Below, piece after piece: positions 1-7,173 of a stretch of 20,444 bases of DNA (positions are counted from its first letter, which is position 1; every line of letters starts with the position of its first letter). Where the stretch lies: contig JBBISU010000055.1 in assembly GCA_037441225.1 (NCBI GenBank), forward strand, positions 1-20,444, in the 5' to 3' direction. Below the pieces are notes generated by a model. That model did no database searches. It worked only from the letters and a program-made list of their open reading frames with translations, and was not told the origin of the DNA. Position numbers and translations under genes: made by a program. This DNA comes from JBBFMJ01 sp037441225. Lineage in GTDB: Bacteria > Acidobacteriota > Thermoanaerobaculia > UBA2201.

Positions 1-2
1 AA

Positions 3-46
3 GACATTTCAAAATAGTAATTAAGTGTGACATTTTAAAATTGTAA
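3..46. repeat. Imperfect direct repeat upstream of ileS
   Basis: Two copies of an 18-base AT-rich unit (GACATTTYAAAATWGTAA) lie at 3-20 and 29-46, 26 bases apart start to start, with two mismatches between them. A weaker partial match (ACATTAAAAT) follows at 49-58. They sit just upstream of the predicted ileS promoter, so they could be tandem binding sites, but low-complexity AT DNA produces such matches by chance. No function is assigned. Confidence 0.35.
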
Positions 47-66
47 CCACATTAAAATTTAAATAC

Positions 67-95
67 TTGACTTTTTTTTAATTTTCTGTTAAAAA
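67..95 (+). promoter_or_regulatory. Predicted ileS promoter, leaderless type
   Basis: TTGACT at 67-72 is followed after 17 bases by TAAAAA at 90-95, which is preceded by a TG at 87-88 (extended -10 arrangement). The hexamer ends 8 bases before the ileS ATG and no Shine-Dalgarno sequence lies between, so the transcript would begin at or within a few bases of the start codon. The -35 match is good (5 of 6) and the -10 match moderate (4 of 6). Confidence 0.55.
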
Positions 96-103
96 TTTAG
101 TTT

Positions 104-2842
104 ATGGATTATAAAGAAACTTTAAATTTACCAAAGACAGAATTCCCAATGAAAGGCAATTTGCCTAAAAGGGAGCCTTCTTTTTTATCTTTTTGGAAGG
201 AAAAAAAGATTTATGAAAAGATACAGGAGAAATTAAAGAATAAACCACTATTGCTTTTGCATGATGGTCCCCCTTATGCAAACGGACATATACATATTGG
301 AACTGCAATGAACAAAATTCTAAAAGATATAGTTGTTAAAAGCTTAACTTTTTTAGGTTTTAGGTCTCCTTTTGTACCTGGTTGGGATTGCCATGGGCTT
401 CCAATTGAACTTGCTGTTGAAAAAGAAGGAAAGATAAAAAAAGGAAAATCAACACCTGCTGAAATAATTTCTGCTTGCAGGGAATATGCATTAAATTTTG
501 TAAATATTCAAAGAGATGAGTTTGAAAGGTTGGGCGTCCTTGGAAAGTGGGGTAAACCCTATCTTACAATGAATTATGACTATGAAGCAAAAATTTTAAA
601 ATGCTTATATAATTTATTTTTAAAAGGATATATTTATACAGGGGTTAAGCCAATTTATTGGTGTTCTTCCTGTGAAACAGCTCTTGCAGAAGCAGAGATT
701 GAATATGATGAACATATTTCACCTTCAATCTATGTTTCTTTTCCAATAAAAAAATTAAATAAAAACTTTCCTCAAATTGAAAATCCTTATGCAATTATCT
801 GGACAACAACCCCCTGGACACTACCTTCAAACCTTGCAATAACAGTCCATCCCTATTTTAGGTACTTATTTTTTAAGAGTAAAAATAATTGGTATCTTGT
901 TTGTGAAGAACTCCTTCAAAAGGTCTCACAAGAATGTAATATGCCAATAGAAGATAAAACAGAGACATTTAAAGGTGAGGAACTGGAATATTCAACTTAT
1001 GAAAATAATTTAATGAAAAGAGAGGGCTTATTTATCTTAGGTGATTTTGTAACCCTTGATCAAGGTTCAGGGCTTGTCCATACTGCACCAGGACATGGTA
1101 TGGAGGACTACATTGTTGGAATGAAATATAACTTGCCTATCTTTGCACCTGTTGACGATGAAGGTAAATTTACAAAAGAAGTTCCAAAATATGAAGGTAT
1201 GGATGTTTTTGAAAGCAATGAAATTATATTAAAAGATTTAAAAGATTTAGGAATTCTTTTAAATAAATCTGATATAACACACTCCTATCCCCATTGTTGG
1301 AGATGCAAAAACCCAATTGTTTTTAGAGCAACAAAGCAATATTTTATATCTTTAAAGGATTTAAAAGAAAAAACAATAATAGAAATTGAAAATGTAAAGT
1401 GGATTCCAAAATGGGGTGGTGACCGTTTAAAAGAAATGGTTCAAAACAGAACTGATTGGTGCATTTCAAGGCAGAGGATCTGGGGAATACCAATTGCAAT
1501 CTTTAAATGTAAAAATTGTAGCGAACCCTTGATTGATGAAGAAATCTTTAAAAAATGTGTTTCTGCCTTTAAAGAAAAGGGTTTAGGTGTTTGGTTTCAA
1601 AATGAATTAAATAATCTCCCTTCTAAAAAGGTCTGTGGAAAATGTGGAAAAAACGATTGGGAAAAGGAAACTAATATTTTAGATGTTTGGTTTGATTCTG
1701 GTGTCTCTCATATTGCTGTATTGGAAGAAAATGATGAACTTTCCTGGCCTTCTGATATTTATCTTGAAGGAACAGATCAATACAGGGGCTGGTTTCAATC
1801 ATCTCTTTTATTATCTATGGCTTTAAAAAATCAAGCACCTTACAGAGAAGTCATAACCCATGGTTTTGTTGTAGATCAAAACTACCAAAAGATGGCAAAG
1901 TCCTTAGGAAATGTAATCCATCCACAAGAGGTAATTGAAAAATATGGAGCAGAAACCTTGAGATTATGGGTCTCTATGATTGATTACAGGGATGATGTCC
2001 CAATCTCTGAGGAAATCCTTGAAAGGGTTGTAGAATCTTACAGGAAATTAAGAAATACAATAAGATATATTTTGGGAAATCTTTATGATTTTGATAAAGA
2101 AAAAGCCTTAGATTTAAAGGAAATGCTTTTCATTGATAGGTATATGTTGCATAAACTAAATAGTGTATCTGAAAAAATAATATCTGGATATAAAGAATAT
2201 GAATTTCACATTGTATATCATACCCTTTTGCAATTTTCTTCAGTTGATTTATCTTCTTTTTATTTGGATATTTTAAAGGATCGCTTATATTGTAGCAAAA
2301 AAGATGATAAAGGAAGATTATCTGCCCAAACTGCTTTGTTTTATATTTATAAGACAATTCTTCCTCTAATGGCGCCTATCCTTTCCTTTACAACAGAAGA
2401 GGCATACCAAATTTATCCTTTTTCTTCTGAAGAATCAATCTTTCTTTGTAATTTCTCTGATACAAAAAATTATTTTATAAATGAAGAAGTAGATCAATTT
2501 ATGGAAAAACTTTTTGATTTGAAAAGAGAAATCTATATTGAAATTGAAAAGATGAGGGGAAAAGGAGAGATTGGCTCAAGTTTGGAATGTGAAATTTATT
2601 TGAGCAAATCAGAGGAAATTTTAAATTATTTAAATAATTATCCAGTTGATCTTGAAGAATTTTATATTGTCTCTGGTGTAGAATTTAAGGATGATTTAAA
2701 GGACTTTAATATCTCTTCTGCTTTTAAGGATTTAAAATTTAAAGTAATAAAAACAGAAAAAGGAAAATGCCCAAGGTGCTGGAAAAGGAAAAAAGGGGAG
2801 GGAGAGTTATGTGAAAGGTGTTCCTCAGCCCTTTCTTTATGA
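104..2842 (+). CDS. ileS: Isoleucyl-tRNA synthetase
   Basis: Class I aminoacyl-tRNA synthetase that charges tRNA-Ile with isoleucine in the cytoplasm and hydrolyses mischarged Val-tRNA-Ile. The N-terminal signature PPYANGHIHIGT (residues 56-67) carries the HIGH element as HIGT, a variant I know from many bacterial IleRS. The KMSKS loop reads KMAKS (596-600). An editing domain lies between, including the TWTTTPWTLPSN-like segment near residue 235. The C-terminus has the bacterial zinc finger, with Cys889, Cys892, Cys903 and Cys906. At 912 residues the length is normal for the bacterial type. The ATG at 104 gives the expected N-terminus (MDYKETLNLPKTEFPMKGNL) and lies 8 bases after a -10-like box, with no Shine-Dalgarno. 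The stop overlaps the lspA start, and ileS-lspA is a widely conserved gene pair. Confidence 0.98.
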   Translation: MDYKETLNLPKTEFPMKGNLPKREPSFLSFWKEKKIYEKIQEKLKNKPLLLLHDGPPYANGHIHIGTAMNKILKDIVVKSLTFLGFRSPFVPGWDCHGLPIELAVEKEGKIKKGKSTPAEIISACREYALNFVNIQRDEFERLGVLGKWGKPYLTMNYDYEAKILKCLYNLFLKGYIYTGVKPIYWCSSCETALAEAEIEYDEHISPSIYVSFPIKKLNKNFPQIENPYAIIWTTTPWTLPSNLAITVHPYFRYLFFKSKNNWYLVCEELLQKVSQECNMPIEDKTETFKGEELEYSTYENNLMKREGLFILGDFVTLDQGSGLVHTAPGHGMEDYIVGMKYNLPIFAPVDDEGKFTKEVPKYEGMDVFESNEIILKDLKDLGILLNKSDITHSYPHCWRCKNPIVFRATKQYFISLKDLKEKTIIEIENVKWIPKWGGDRLKEMVQNRTDWCISRQRIWGIPIAIFKCKNCSEPLIDEEIFKKCVSAFKEKGLGVWFQNELNNLPSKKVCGKCGKNDWEKETNILDVWFDSGVSHIAVLEENDELSWPSDIYLEGTDQYRGWFQSSLLLSMALKNQAPYREVITHGFVVDQNYQKMAKSLGNVIHPQEVIEKYGAETLRLWVSMIDYRDDVPISEEILERVVESYRKLRNTIRYILGNLYDFDKEKALDLKEMLFIDRYMLHKLNSVSEKIISGYKEYEFHIVYHTLLQFSSVDLSSFYLDILKDRLYCSKKDDKGRLSAQTALFYIYKTILPLMAPILSFTTEEAYQIYPFSSEESIFLCNFSDTKNYFINEEVDQFMEKLFDLKREIYIEIEKMRGKGEIGSSLECEIYLSKSEEILNYLNNYPVDLEEFYIVSGVEFKDDLKDFNISSAFKDLKFKVIKTEKGKCPRCWKRKKGEGELCERCSSALSL

Positions 2843-3324
2843 AAAAAATTTCTTATCCTTATCTATTTTTGTTAAGCATATTTTTAATTTATTTTGATCG
2901 TATTTCTAAATATTTTATAAATAAGTTAGATTTAAGTGAACCTTATGTTGTAATTAAAAATTTTTTCCAAATTGTGAAGGTTTATAATGTAGGAATTGCC
3001 TTTGGTTTTTTTTCAAGTTTATCAGCAAGTATTATGAACCCTTTAATTGTAGGAATTGGCTTTGTTGCAATTGGCTGGCTTCTTTATCTTTTGATTTCTG
3101 AAAAACATTCATTAACTTTAACTTTATCTTTTCATTTTCTCTTGTCAGGTGCTATTGGTAATATATGGGATAGATTTTTATATGGAGCTGTTTTGGATTT
3201 TTTAGACTTTAGTATAGGAAAATATCACTGGCCCTCTTTTAATATTTCTGATTCCTGTATTACTTTGGGCTTAATTTTACTTTTATGGGATACCTTAATA
3301 CCAACAAAAAAAAATGTCTCCTAA
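2839..3324 (+). CDS. lspA: Lipoprotein signal peptidase (signal peptidase II)
   Basis: Inner-membrane aspartyl protease that removes the signal peptide from prolipoproteins after Lgt has lipidated the lipobox cysteine. About four membrane segments are visible. The family blocks are present: DR.SK near the N-terminus, YNVGIAFG, GNIWDRFLYGAVLDF and FNISD. The two catalytic aspartates would be the one in AVLDF and the one in NISD. I chose the ATG at 2839, which overlaps the ileS stop as ATGA and gives 161 residues starting MKKISYPYLF, as in other LspA proteins. An in-frame GTG at 2818 would add seven residues (MFLSPFF) and cannot be excluded, since neither start has a strong Shine-Dalgarno. Confidence 0.95.
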   Translation: MKKISYPYLFLLSIFLIYFDRISKYFINKLDLSEPYVVIKNFFQIVKVYNVGIAFGFFSSLSASIMNPLIVGIGFVAIGWLLYLLISEKHSLTLTLSFHFLLSGAIGNIWDRFLYGAVLDFLDFSIGKYHWPSFNISDSCITLGLILLLWDTLIPTKKNVS

Positions 3325-3370
3325 ACTTTATTATAAGAAGAAAGAGAAAAGAATCCTAAAAATTTAGTAT

Positions 3371-4147
3371 ATGCACCCTAAACTAATTACAATTGGCAGC
3401 TTCTTTATTCCAACTTATGGCTTTTTTCTATTTATAGGAGTCCTCCTTGCCCTTTTTCTTGCAAAAAATTTAGCAAAAAAAGAAGGAATTGATGGAACAA
3501 GAGTAGTTGATATGGCTATTTCTGTCTTAATATTTTCTTTTATTGGCTCAAAAGTGCTTTTGCTCTTTACTGACTTATCTTATCTTAAATCCTTTGAAAA
3601 TTTTTGGTCACTCATAAGATCAGGTGGAGTTTTTTTTGGAGGACTTTTAACAGGCATTTTTGTTGCAATATACTATATAAAAAAATATAATTTTCCCTTA
3701 GGACCTTTATCAGATATTTATGGCTTATGCATCCCCCTTGCTCATTTTTTTGGGCGCCTTGGCTGTTTTTCTGCTGGCTGTTGCTGGGGAAAACCTTGCT
3801 ACCTCCCTTGGGCAGTGGAATTTAAAAATACTTTTGCATCAGAATATGTTGGCGTTCCTTTATATATACCTCTTCATCCAACTCAGCTTTATGAAGCATT
3901 ATTTCTTTTAATATTATTCCTGGTTTTAAGATTTTATTTTTATAATAAAAGAATTTTCAAGGGCCAGATTTTTCTTCTTTATGTATTATCTTATTCTTTT
4001 TTTAGATTTTTCATTGAATTTTTAAGGGATGATCCAAGGGGATTTATTTTTAATATAATTAGCACTTCCCAGTTTTTTTCAATTACTGGATTTCTTGTAG
4101 CAATATTTTTTTATGTCAGAAATTATAAAAAAATTAAAAACAGATAA
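3371..4147 (+). CDS. lgt: Prolipoprotein diacylglyceryl transferase
   Basis: Integral membrane enzyme that transfers diacylglycerol from phosphatidylglycerol to the lipobox cysteine of prolipoproteins, the step before LspA, encoded just upstream. Hydrophobic throughout, with about seven membrane segments in 258 residues, which is typical. Seen: RSGGVFFGG (83-91), the Lgt signature in the form HFFGRLGCFSAGCCWG (125-140), HPTQLYE (169-175), and a C-terminal IEFLRDDPRG segment. The cysteine-rich GCFSAGCCWG version of the signature occurs in a known subset of Lgt proteins. The start at 3371 follows TAAAAATTTAGTAT, almost the same as before ileS, with no Shine-Dalgarno. The 3' end overlaps rluD by 35 bases. 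Confidence 0.95.
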   Translation: MHPKLITIGSFFIPTYGFFLFIGVLLALFLAKNLAKKEGIDGTRVVDMAISVLIFSFIGSKVLLLFTDLSYLKSFENFWSLIRSGGVFFGGLLTGIFVAIYYIKKYNFPLGPLSDIYGLCIPLAHFFGRLGCFSAGCCWGKPCYLPWAVEFKNTFASEYVGVPLYIPLHPTQLYEALFLLILFLVLRFYFYNKRIFKGQIFLLYVLSYSFFRFFIEFLRDDPRGFIFNIISTSQFFSITGFLVAIFFYVRNYKKIKNR

Positions 4148-5051
4148 AGAATACTCTCGCCTTGATTTATTTCTTTCAATAAAATTAAGTAACTTAAGTA
4201 GAAGTTATATTCAAAAAATAATAAAAAGTGGAAATGTGAAAATCAATGGGGAAGTAGTTAATAAAACATCAAAGAAATTAAAAGAAAATATGGAAATAGA
4301 AGTGGAAATCCCAGAAACTAAAAAGTTGGATGTTATGCCAAAAGAAATTCCAATAAAGATTATTTATGAAGATGAAGACATTGCTGTTATAGAAAAACCC
4401 CCTTATCTTTCAGTTCATCCGGGGGCAGGGGAAAGTGACACAACATTGGTCCATGGGCTTTTATATCATATAAAGGATTTATCTTCTATTTCTGGAGTTG
4501 AAAGGCCAGGAATTGTTCATCGCTTAGATAAAAATACAAGTGGGCTTATGGTAATAGCAAAAAATGATAAAAGCCATCAAAGTTTGGTAAAACAATTTTC
4601 TTCAAGAAAAGTTGAGAAGGAATATATTGCTCTTGTTTATGGAATCATAAAAGAAGATTTTTTTACTATTGATGCACCAATTGGAAGAAAAAAAAGGGAT
4701 AGGAAAAAAATGGCACTTTCTTCAAGTGGAAGAAAAGCAATAACTGATTTTAAGGTATTAAAAAAGTATTATCCTTATGCAACTCTGCTTTTATGCCATC
4801 CTTTAACAGGAAGGACACATCAAATCAGAGTACATCTTTCTTCAAAAGGTTTTCCAATTGTTGGTGACATCCTCTATGGTGGAAATGTGAGGAGAAAAGC
4901 AATTGAAATTTTAAAAGAATTTCCAAGGCAGTTTTTGCATTCTTCAAAACTTGTCTTTTACCACCCTTCAAAGAATAAAAAAATTGTTTTTAGTAGTGAT
5001 TTGCCAGAAGACCTTAAAAATCTTTTGGAAAAATTAGAAAATATGTTATAA
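4113..5051 (+). CDS. RluD-family 23S rRNA pseudouridine synthase
   Basis: Converts uridines to pseudouridine in 23S rRNA. Members of this RluA/RluD group modify different positions, so the exact target is not fixed by sequence alone. Residues 15-60 form an S4 RNA-binding domain (SRLDLFL ... SRSYIQKIIKSGNVKINGE). The catalytic domain follows with KPPYLSVHPG (95-104), the signature HRLDKNTSG (136-144) whose Asp139 is the predicted nucleophile, and GRTHQIRVHL further on. The 312-residue length fits RluD (about 300-325). The predicted start lies inside the 3' end of lgt, 35 bases before its stop, in another frame. No Shine-Dalgarno is visible there, so translation may be coupled to lgt. Confidence 0.93.
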   Translation: MSEIIKKLKTDKEYSRLDLFLSIKLSNLSRSYIQKIIKSGNVKINGEVVNKTSKKLKENMEIEVEIPETKKLDVMPKEIPIKIIYEDEDIAVIEKPPYLSVHPGAGESDTTLVHGLLYHIKDLSSISGVERPGIVHRLDKNTSGLMVIAKNDKSHQSLVKQFSSRKVEKEYIALVYGIIKEDFFTIDAPIGRKKRDRKKMALSSSGRKAITDFKVLKKYYPYATLLLCHPLTGRTHQIRVHLSSKGFPIVGDILYGGNVRRKAIEILKEFPRQFLHSSKLVFYHPSKNKKIVFSSDLPEDLKNLLEKLENML

Positions 5052-5052
5052 A
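5025..5052 (+). promoter_or_regulatory. Possible internal promoter before the ThiD-like gene
   Basis: TTGGAA at 5025-5030, a 16-base spacer and TATAAA at 5047-5052, ending 8 bases before the ATG at 5061. The sequence from -10 to start (GTTATAAAATATCCTTATG) closely resembles that before the TauE-like gene (GTTATAAAATCTTTTTATG). It lies in the 3' end of rluD, so part of the match is constrained by coding sequence. No Shine-Dalgarno is present. Confidence 0.4.
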
Positions 5053-5060
5053 ATATCCTT

Positions 5061-5855
5061 ATGAATAAAACAATTTTATATTTAAATGCTTTTGATCCAA
5101 CTGGTACAACAGGTATTTTTCAAGATTTAAGGATGACCCACAACCATAAACTTTATTCCTGTGGAATAATTACTGCCATTTATCAACAAAATACTCAAAA
5201 CATAACTTCTATTTACCAAATACCTTTTGAGCAAATTGCTCAGCAAATTGATTGTGTTTTATCAGATTTAAAAATCCACGGAATAAAAATATCTGGAATC
5301 TTTGATGTATCTTTAGCTCGGCTTATCTCGGAAATACTTGAAGATTTTAAAAATAAATTTAAAGTCCCTATAATCTTTGATCCCCACTTTTTTTTCAAAA
5401 ATGAAAAACCTTTAATCCCTCCAAATCAAATGGTTTCAATAATAAACTCAATTGAAAAAATTTCTTCTTTGCTAATATTTAATTTAAAAGAAACAGAGGT
5501 TATTTTAAATAGTCCTGTAAAGGACTTGAATGGAATGAAAGTTGCTGCACCTGAGGTTTCCAAAAATTTTAAATGTAAAAATATAATAATAACTGGTGGA
5601 GATTTGGAAGATAAAGCCATTGATATATTTTATGATGGCTCAAATACCCATACTTATGAATCCTCAAAACAACCAACAGAAAATTTGCTTGGTTTAGGAG
5701 ATGCTTTTAGTTCTTTTATATTATGTGCTCTTGCAAAGGGTTTAGAATTATACCAAGCAATTCCCCAAGCAAAAATTTATACAAGAAAAACAATGAACCA
5801 TAATTTTCCCATAGGGAAGGGGCTTCATCCAATAAATTTGAATATACCTATATAA
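5061..5855 (+). CDS. Divergent ThiD/PdxK-like sugar-kinase-fold kinase
   Basis: A ribokinase-superfamily protein nearest to hydroxymethylpyrimidine (phosphate) kinase ThiD. The N-terminus carries a degenerate ThiD signature, DPTGTTGIFQDLR (12-24) where ThiD has DPSGGAGIQADLK, followed by CGIITAIYQQNTQNI (34-48), matching the ThiD ITA..AQNT block. NLKETE (141-146) matches the family NL.EAE block, and IIITGGD fits the following strand. The phosphate-binding loop reads GLGDAFSS (211-218): the general sugar-kinase Asp is present where ThiD usually has GTGC. Substrate could be a pyrimidine, a pyridoxal-type vitamer or something else. It begins 9 bases after rluD and its stop overlaps the acpS start (TAATG). 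No thiamine or B6 gene is nearby, so the name is a family call only. Confidence 0.7.
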   Translation: MNKTILYLNAFDPTGTTGIFQDLRMTHNHKLYSCGIITAIYQQNTQNITSIYQIPFEQIAQQIDCVLSDLKIHGIKISGIFDVSLARLISEILEDFKNKFKVPIIFDPHFFFKNEKPLIPPNQMVSIINSIEKISSLLIFNLKETEVILNSPVKDLNGMKVAAPEVSKNFKCKNIIITGGDLEDKAIDIFYDGSNTHTYESSKQPTENLLGLGDAFSSFILCALAKGLELYQAIPQAKIYTRKTMNHNFPIGKGLHPINLNIPI

Positions 5856-6271
5856 TGCTAATTGGCATTGGGATAGATCTTGTTTCAATCAAAAGAATAA
5901 AAAATATTTATGAAAAATATGGGAAAAAATTTTTAAATAAAATAGGAATTGAAGAAAATAATTTAAAGATAGAGGAAATTTCAGGTTATTTTGCTGCAAA
6001 AGAAGCAGCTTATAAAGCATTAAAGCCAGTCAAAGAAATTTTTAATCCAAAAGAAATTTATGTTTTAAAAAAGAAAGGAGGGGCACCTATTCTTTTTTAT
6101 AAGGGAAAACTAAAAAAAAGATGGGATCTCCTTGGGAGACCCCAGATCTTGCTTTCAATAACTCACGAAAAGGAATATGCTTTGGCTATGGTAATACTAA
6201 TAAAAAATTCAAATCAAGCGGGTTTCTTGAAAGGCAGGAAAAAGAGGAGCAAGTTTAAAAGCACTTTTTAA
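5855..6271 (+). CDS. acpS: Holo-[acyl-carrier-protein] synthase
   Basis: Transfers 4'-phosphopantetheine from coenzyme A to apo-ACP, activating it for fatty acid synthesis. Seen: the N-terminal GIGIDLV block with metal-binding Asp8, and FAAKEAAYKAL (46-56) with Glu50. Both are AcpS signatures. The usual fold ends around SITHEKEYALAMVILIK (about 101-117). The further 20 or so residues are basic (GRKKRSKFK) and lie over the 3' end of the convergent Spy-like gene, so at 138 residues the protein is slightly longer than the usual 115-130. The start overlaps the stop of the kinase gene upstream, implying co-transcription. Confidence 0.93.
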   Translation: MLIGIGIDLVSIKRIKNIYEKYGKKFLNKIGIEENNLKIEEISGYFAAKEAAYKALKPVKEIFNPKEIYVLKKKGGAPILFYKGKLKKRWDLLGRPQILLSITHEKEYALAMVILIKNSNQAGFLKGRKKRSKFKSTF

Positions 6272-6646
6272 CAAAACATATTTTTCAAGTTGTTCTTCAT
6301 TTAAAAGAGCTTTAAAATTATCCCTATAAATCTCTTCATTTTCTTTCATTTCTTTTCTCAAAAGATCAATTTTAATTACAAGGTTTCCAACTTCTTGGGG
6401 CTCTGGATTTCCACTATTTAACAAATTTCTTAAATTTTCCTCTAAGGGCCTTATCTGATTTATAAGTTCATTTTGAGAGATTCTAAAATCATCTAAAATT
6501 CCAAGCCATAATTCCACTTGTTCCTCTGATAAATTTAGATATCTTGCTACTACTTCAACTGGATTTGGAGGAGGTGATTCTAAGAATCCTTCCTCCGAGA
6601 AAATAAAAGCAGAAATCAATAAAAATAAAAATACAAACTTTTTCAT
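6209..6646 (-). CDS. Spy/CpxP-like (LTxxQ-type) exported helical protein
   Basis: Small exported, almost entirely helical protein of 145 residues. It has a signal peptide (MKKFVFLFLLISAFIFSEEG), a proline-rich linker (SPPPNP), then helices carrying two LTxxQ-like motifs, LSEEQ (39-43) and LNEEQ (115-119). Spy, CpxP and ZraP share this plan and act as periplasmic chaperones or metal-responsive stress proteins; that role is inferred. A Shine-Dalgarno GGAGG lies 5 bases before the ATG, and the start overlaps the stop of its paralogue-like neighbour by four bases (ATGA), so the two are co-translated. Its last 63 bases overlap acpS on the other strand. Confidence 0.75.
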   Translation of the reverse strand: MKKFVFLFLLISAFIFSEEGFLESPPPNPVEVVARYLNLSEEQVELWLGILDDFRISQNELINQIRPLEENLRNLLNSGNPEPQEVGNLVIKIDLLRKEMKENEEIYRDNFKALLNEEQLEKYVLLKSAFKLAPLFPAFQETRLI

Positions 6647-7071
6647 CTTTGCCTCCTGATTTGTTCATCATTAAAACCCCTATGCATTTTCTCATATTTT
6701 CCTTTTTGTCTCCTTTCCATAAACTGATCTTTTAATTTTTGCCATTCTTCAGCAGGAAGTATCTTTTTCAAATTAAAAAGAAATATTGTCCTTTCTTTCA
6801 TTAAGTTTTTCTTCAAGTCAGAAATTTTTTCAATTGCTAAAGATAGTTCTTTTTCAGTTACATTATCATTTTCTAAGAGTTCTTGAAATTTTAAATATTC
6901 TTTTTGCAACTCTGCTTGAAGATCAATTACCTTTTCTCTATGCTGAAAGTGCAAATTCTTAACCTCTGCCATTAGATCAGGTGGCAAGTTTAAATCATCA
7001 AAAAACCAAGGACCTCCTCCAAAAAATGGAGGATTTAAAAAACCCAATAATGCAAAAAATAAATAAATCAT
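6643..7071 (-). CDS. Spy/CpxP-like exported helical protein
   Basis: 142 residues. A short hydrophobic N-terminus (MIYLFFALLGFLNPPFF) looks like a signal peptide or anchor, followed by a Gly/Phe-rich stretch and then charged helices, including LPPDLMAEVKNLHFQHREKV and a LKKILPAEEWQKLKDQF segment near the end, which fits the last helix of Spy/CpxP/ZraP-type proteins. The C-terminus is strongly basic and Met/His-containing (KMHRGFNDEQIRRQR). No clear LTxxQ motif is seen, so family assignment rests on size, helix pattern and the tandem partner. A strong Shine-Dalgarno AAGGAGG at 7079-7085 fixes the start. It is the first gene of a two-gene unit, possibly continuing from the L,D-transpeptidase gene 102 bases upstream. 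Confidence 0.6.
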   Translation of the reverse strand: MIYLFFALLGFLNPPFFGGGPWFFDDLNLPPDLMAEVKNLHFQHREKVIDLQAELQKEYLKFQELLENDNVTEKELSLAIEKISDLKKNLMKERTIFLFNLKKILPAEEWQKLKDQFMERRQKGKYEKMHRGFNDEQIRRQR

Positions 7072-7078
7072 AATTAAA

Positions 7079-7085
7079 CCTCCTT
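7079..7085 (-). promoter_or_regulatory. Strong Shine-Dalgarno of the first Spy-like gene
   Basis: On the minus strand AAGGAGG lies 7 bases before the ATG at 7071. It decides the start of this short gene and contrasts with the genes in this window that lack any Shine-Dalgarno. Confidence 0.85.
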
Positions 7086-7136
7086 AAATTATTTCAAAAA
7101 GAAGACGATTTGATTTCAAAAAAGGTTTACAAGGAA

Positions 7137-7164
7137 TGTCAATTTTAAAAATTATTTTTAAAAT
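7137..7164. repeat. Perfect AT-only inverted repeat abutting a TTGACA
   Basis: ATTTTAAAAAT at 7142-7152 and its exact reverse complement at 7154-7164 flank one central base, giving 11 + 1 + 11. Reading the minus strand, it begins 10 bases after the L,D-transpeptidase stop and runs directly into TTGACA (7142-7137), a possible -35 box for the Spy-like pair. I see no convincing -10 at normal spacing. As a hairpin it has no GC pairs and no following T-run, so it is a poor intrinsic terminator; an operator is an alternative. Confidence 0.4.
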
Positions 7165-7173
7165 CTTTAATCT

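Noticed and set aside
1..103. T-box leader for ileS
   Set aside because: Only 103 bases are visible, with no specifier stem or antiterminator, and the predicted transcript start is at the ATG.
2130..2357. Minus-strand frame inside ileS
   Set aside because: Low-complexity shadow of a conserved synthetase gene, without promoter or ribosome site.
5052..5060. TPP riboswitch before the ThiD-like gene
   Set aside because: The gap is 9 bases, with only coding sequence before it.
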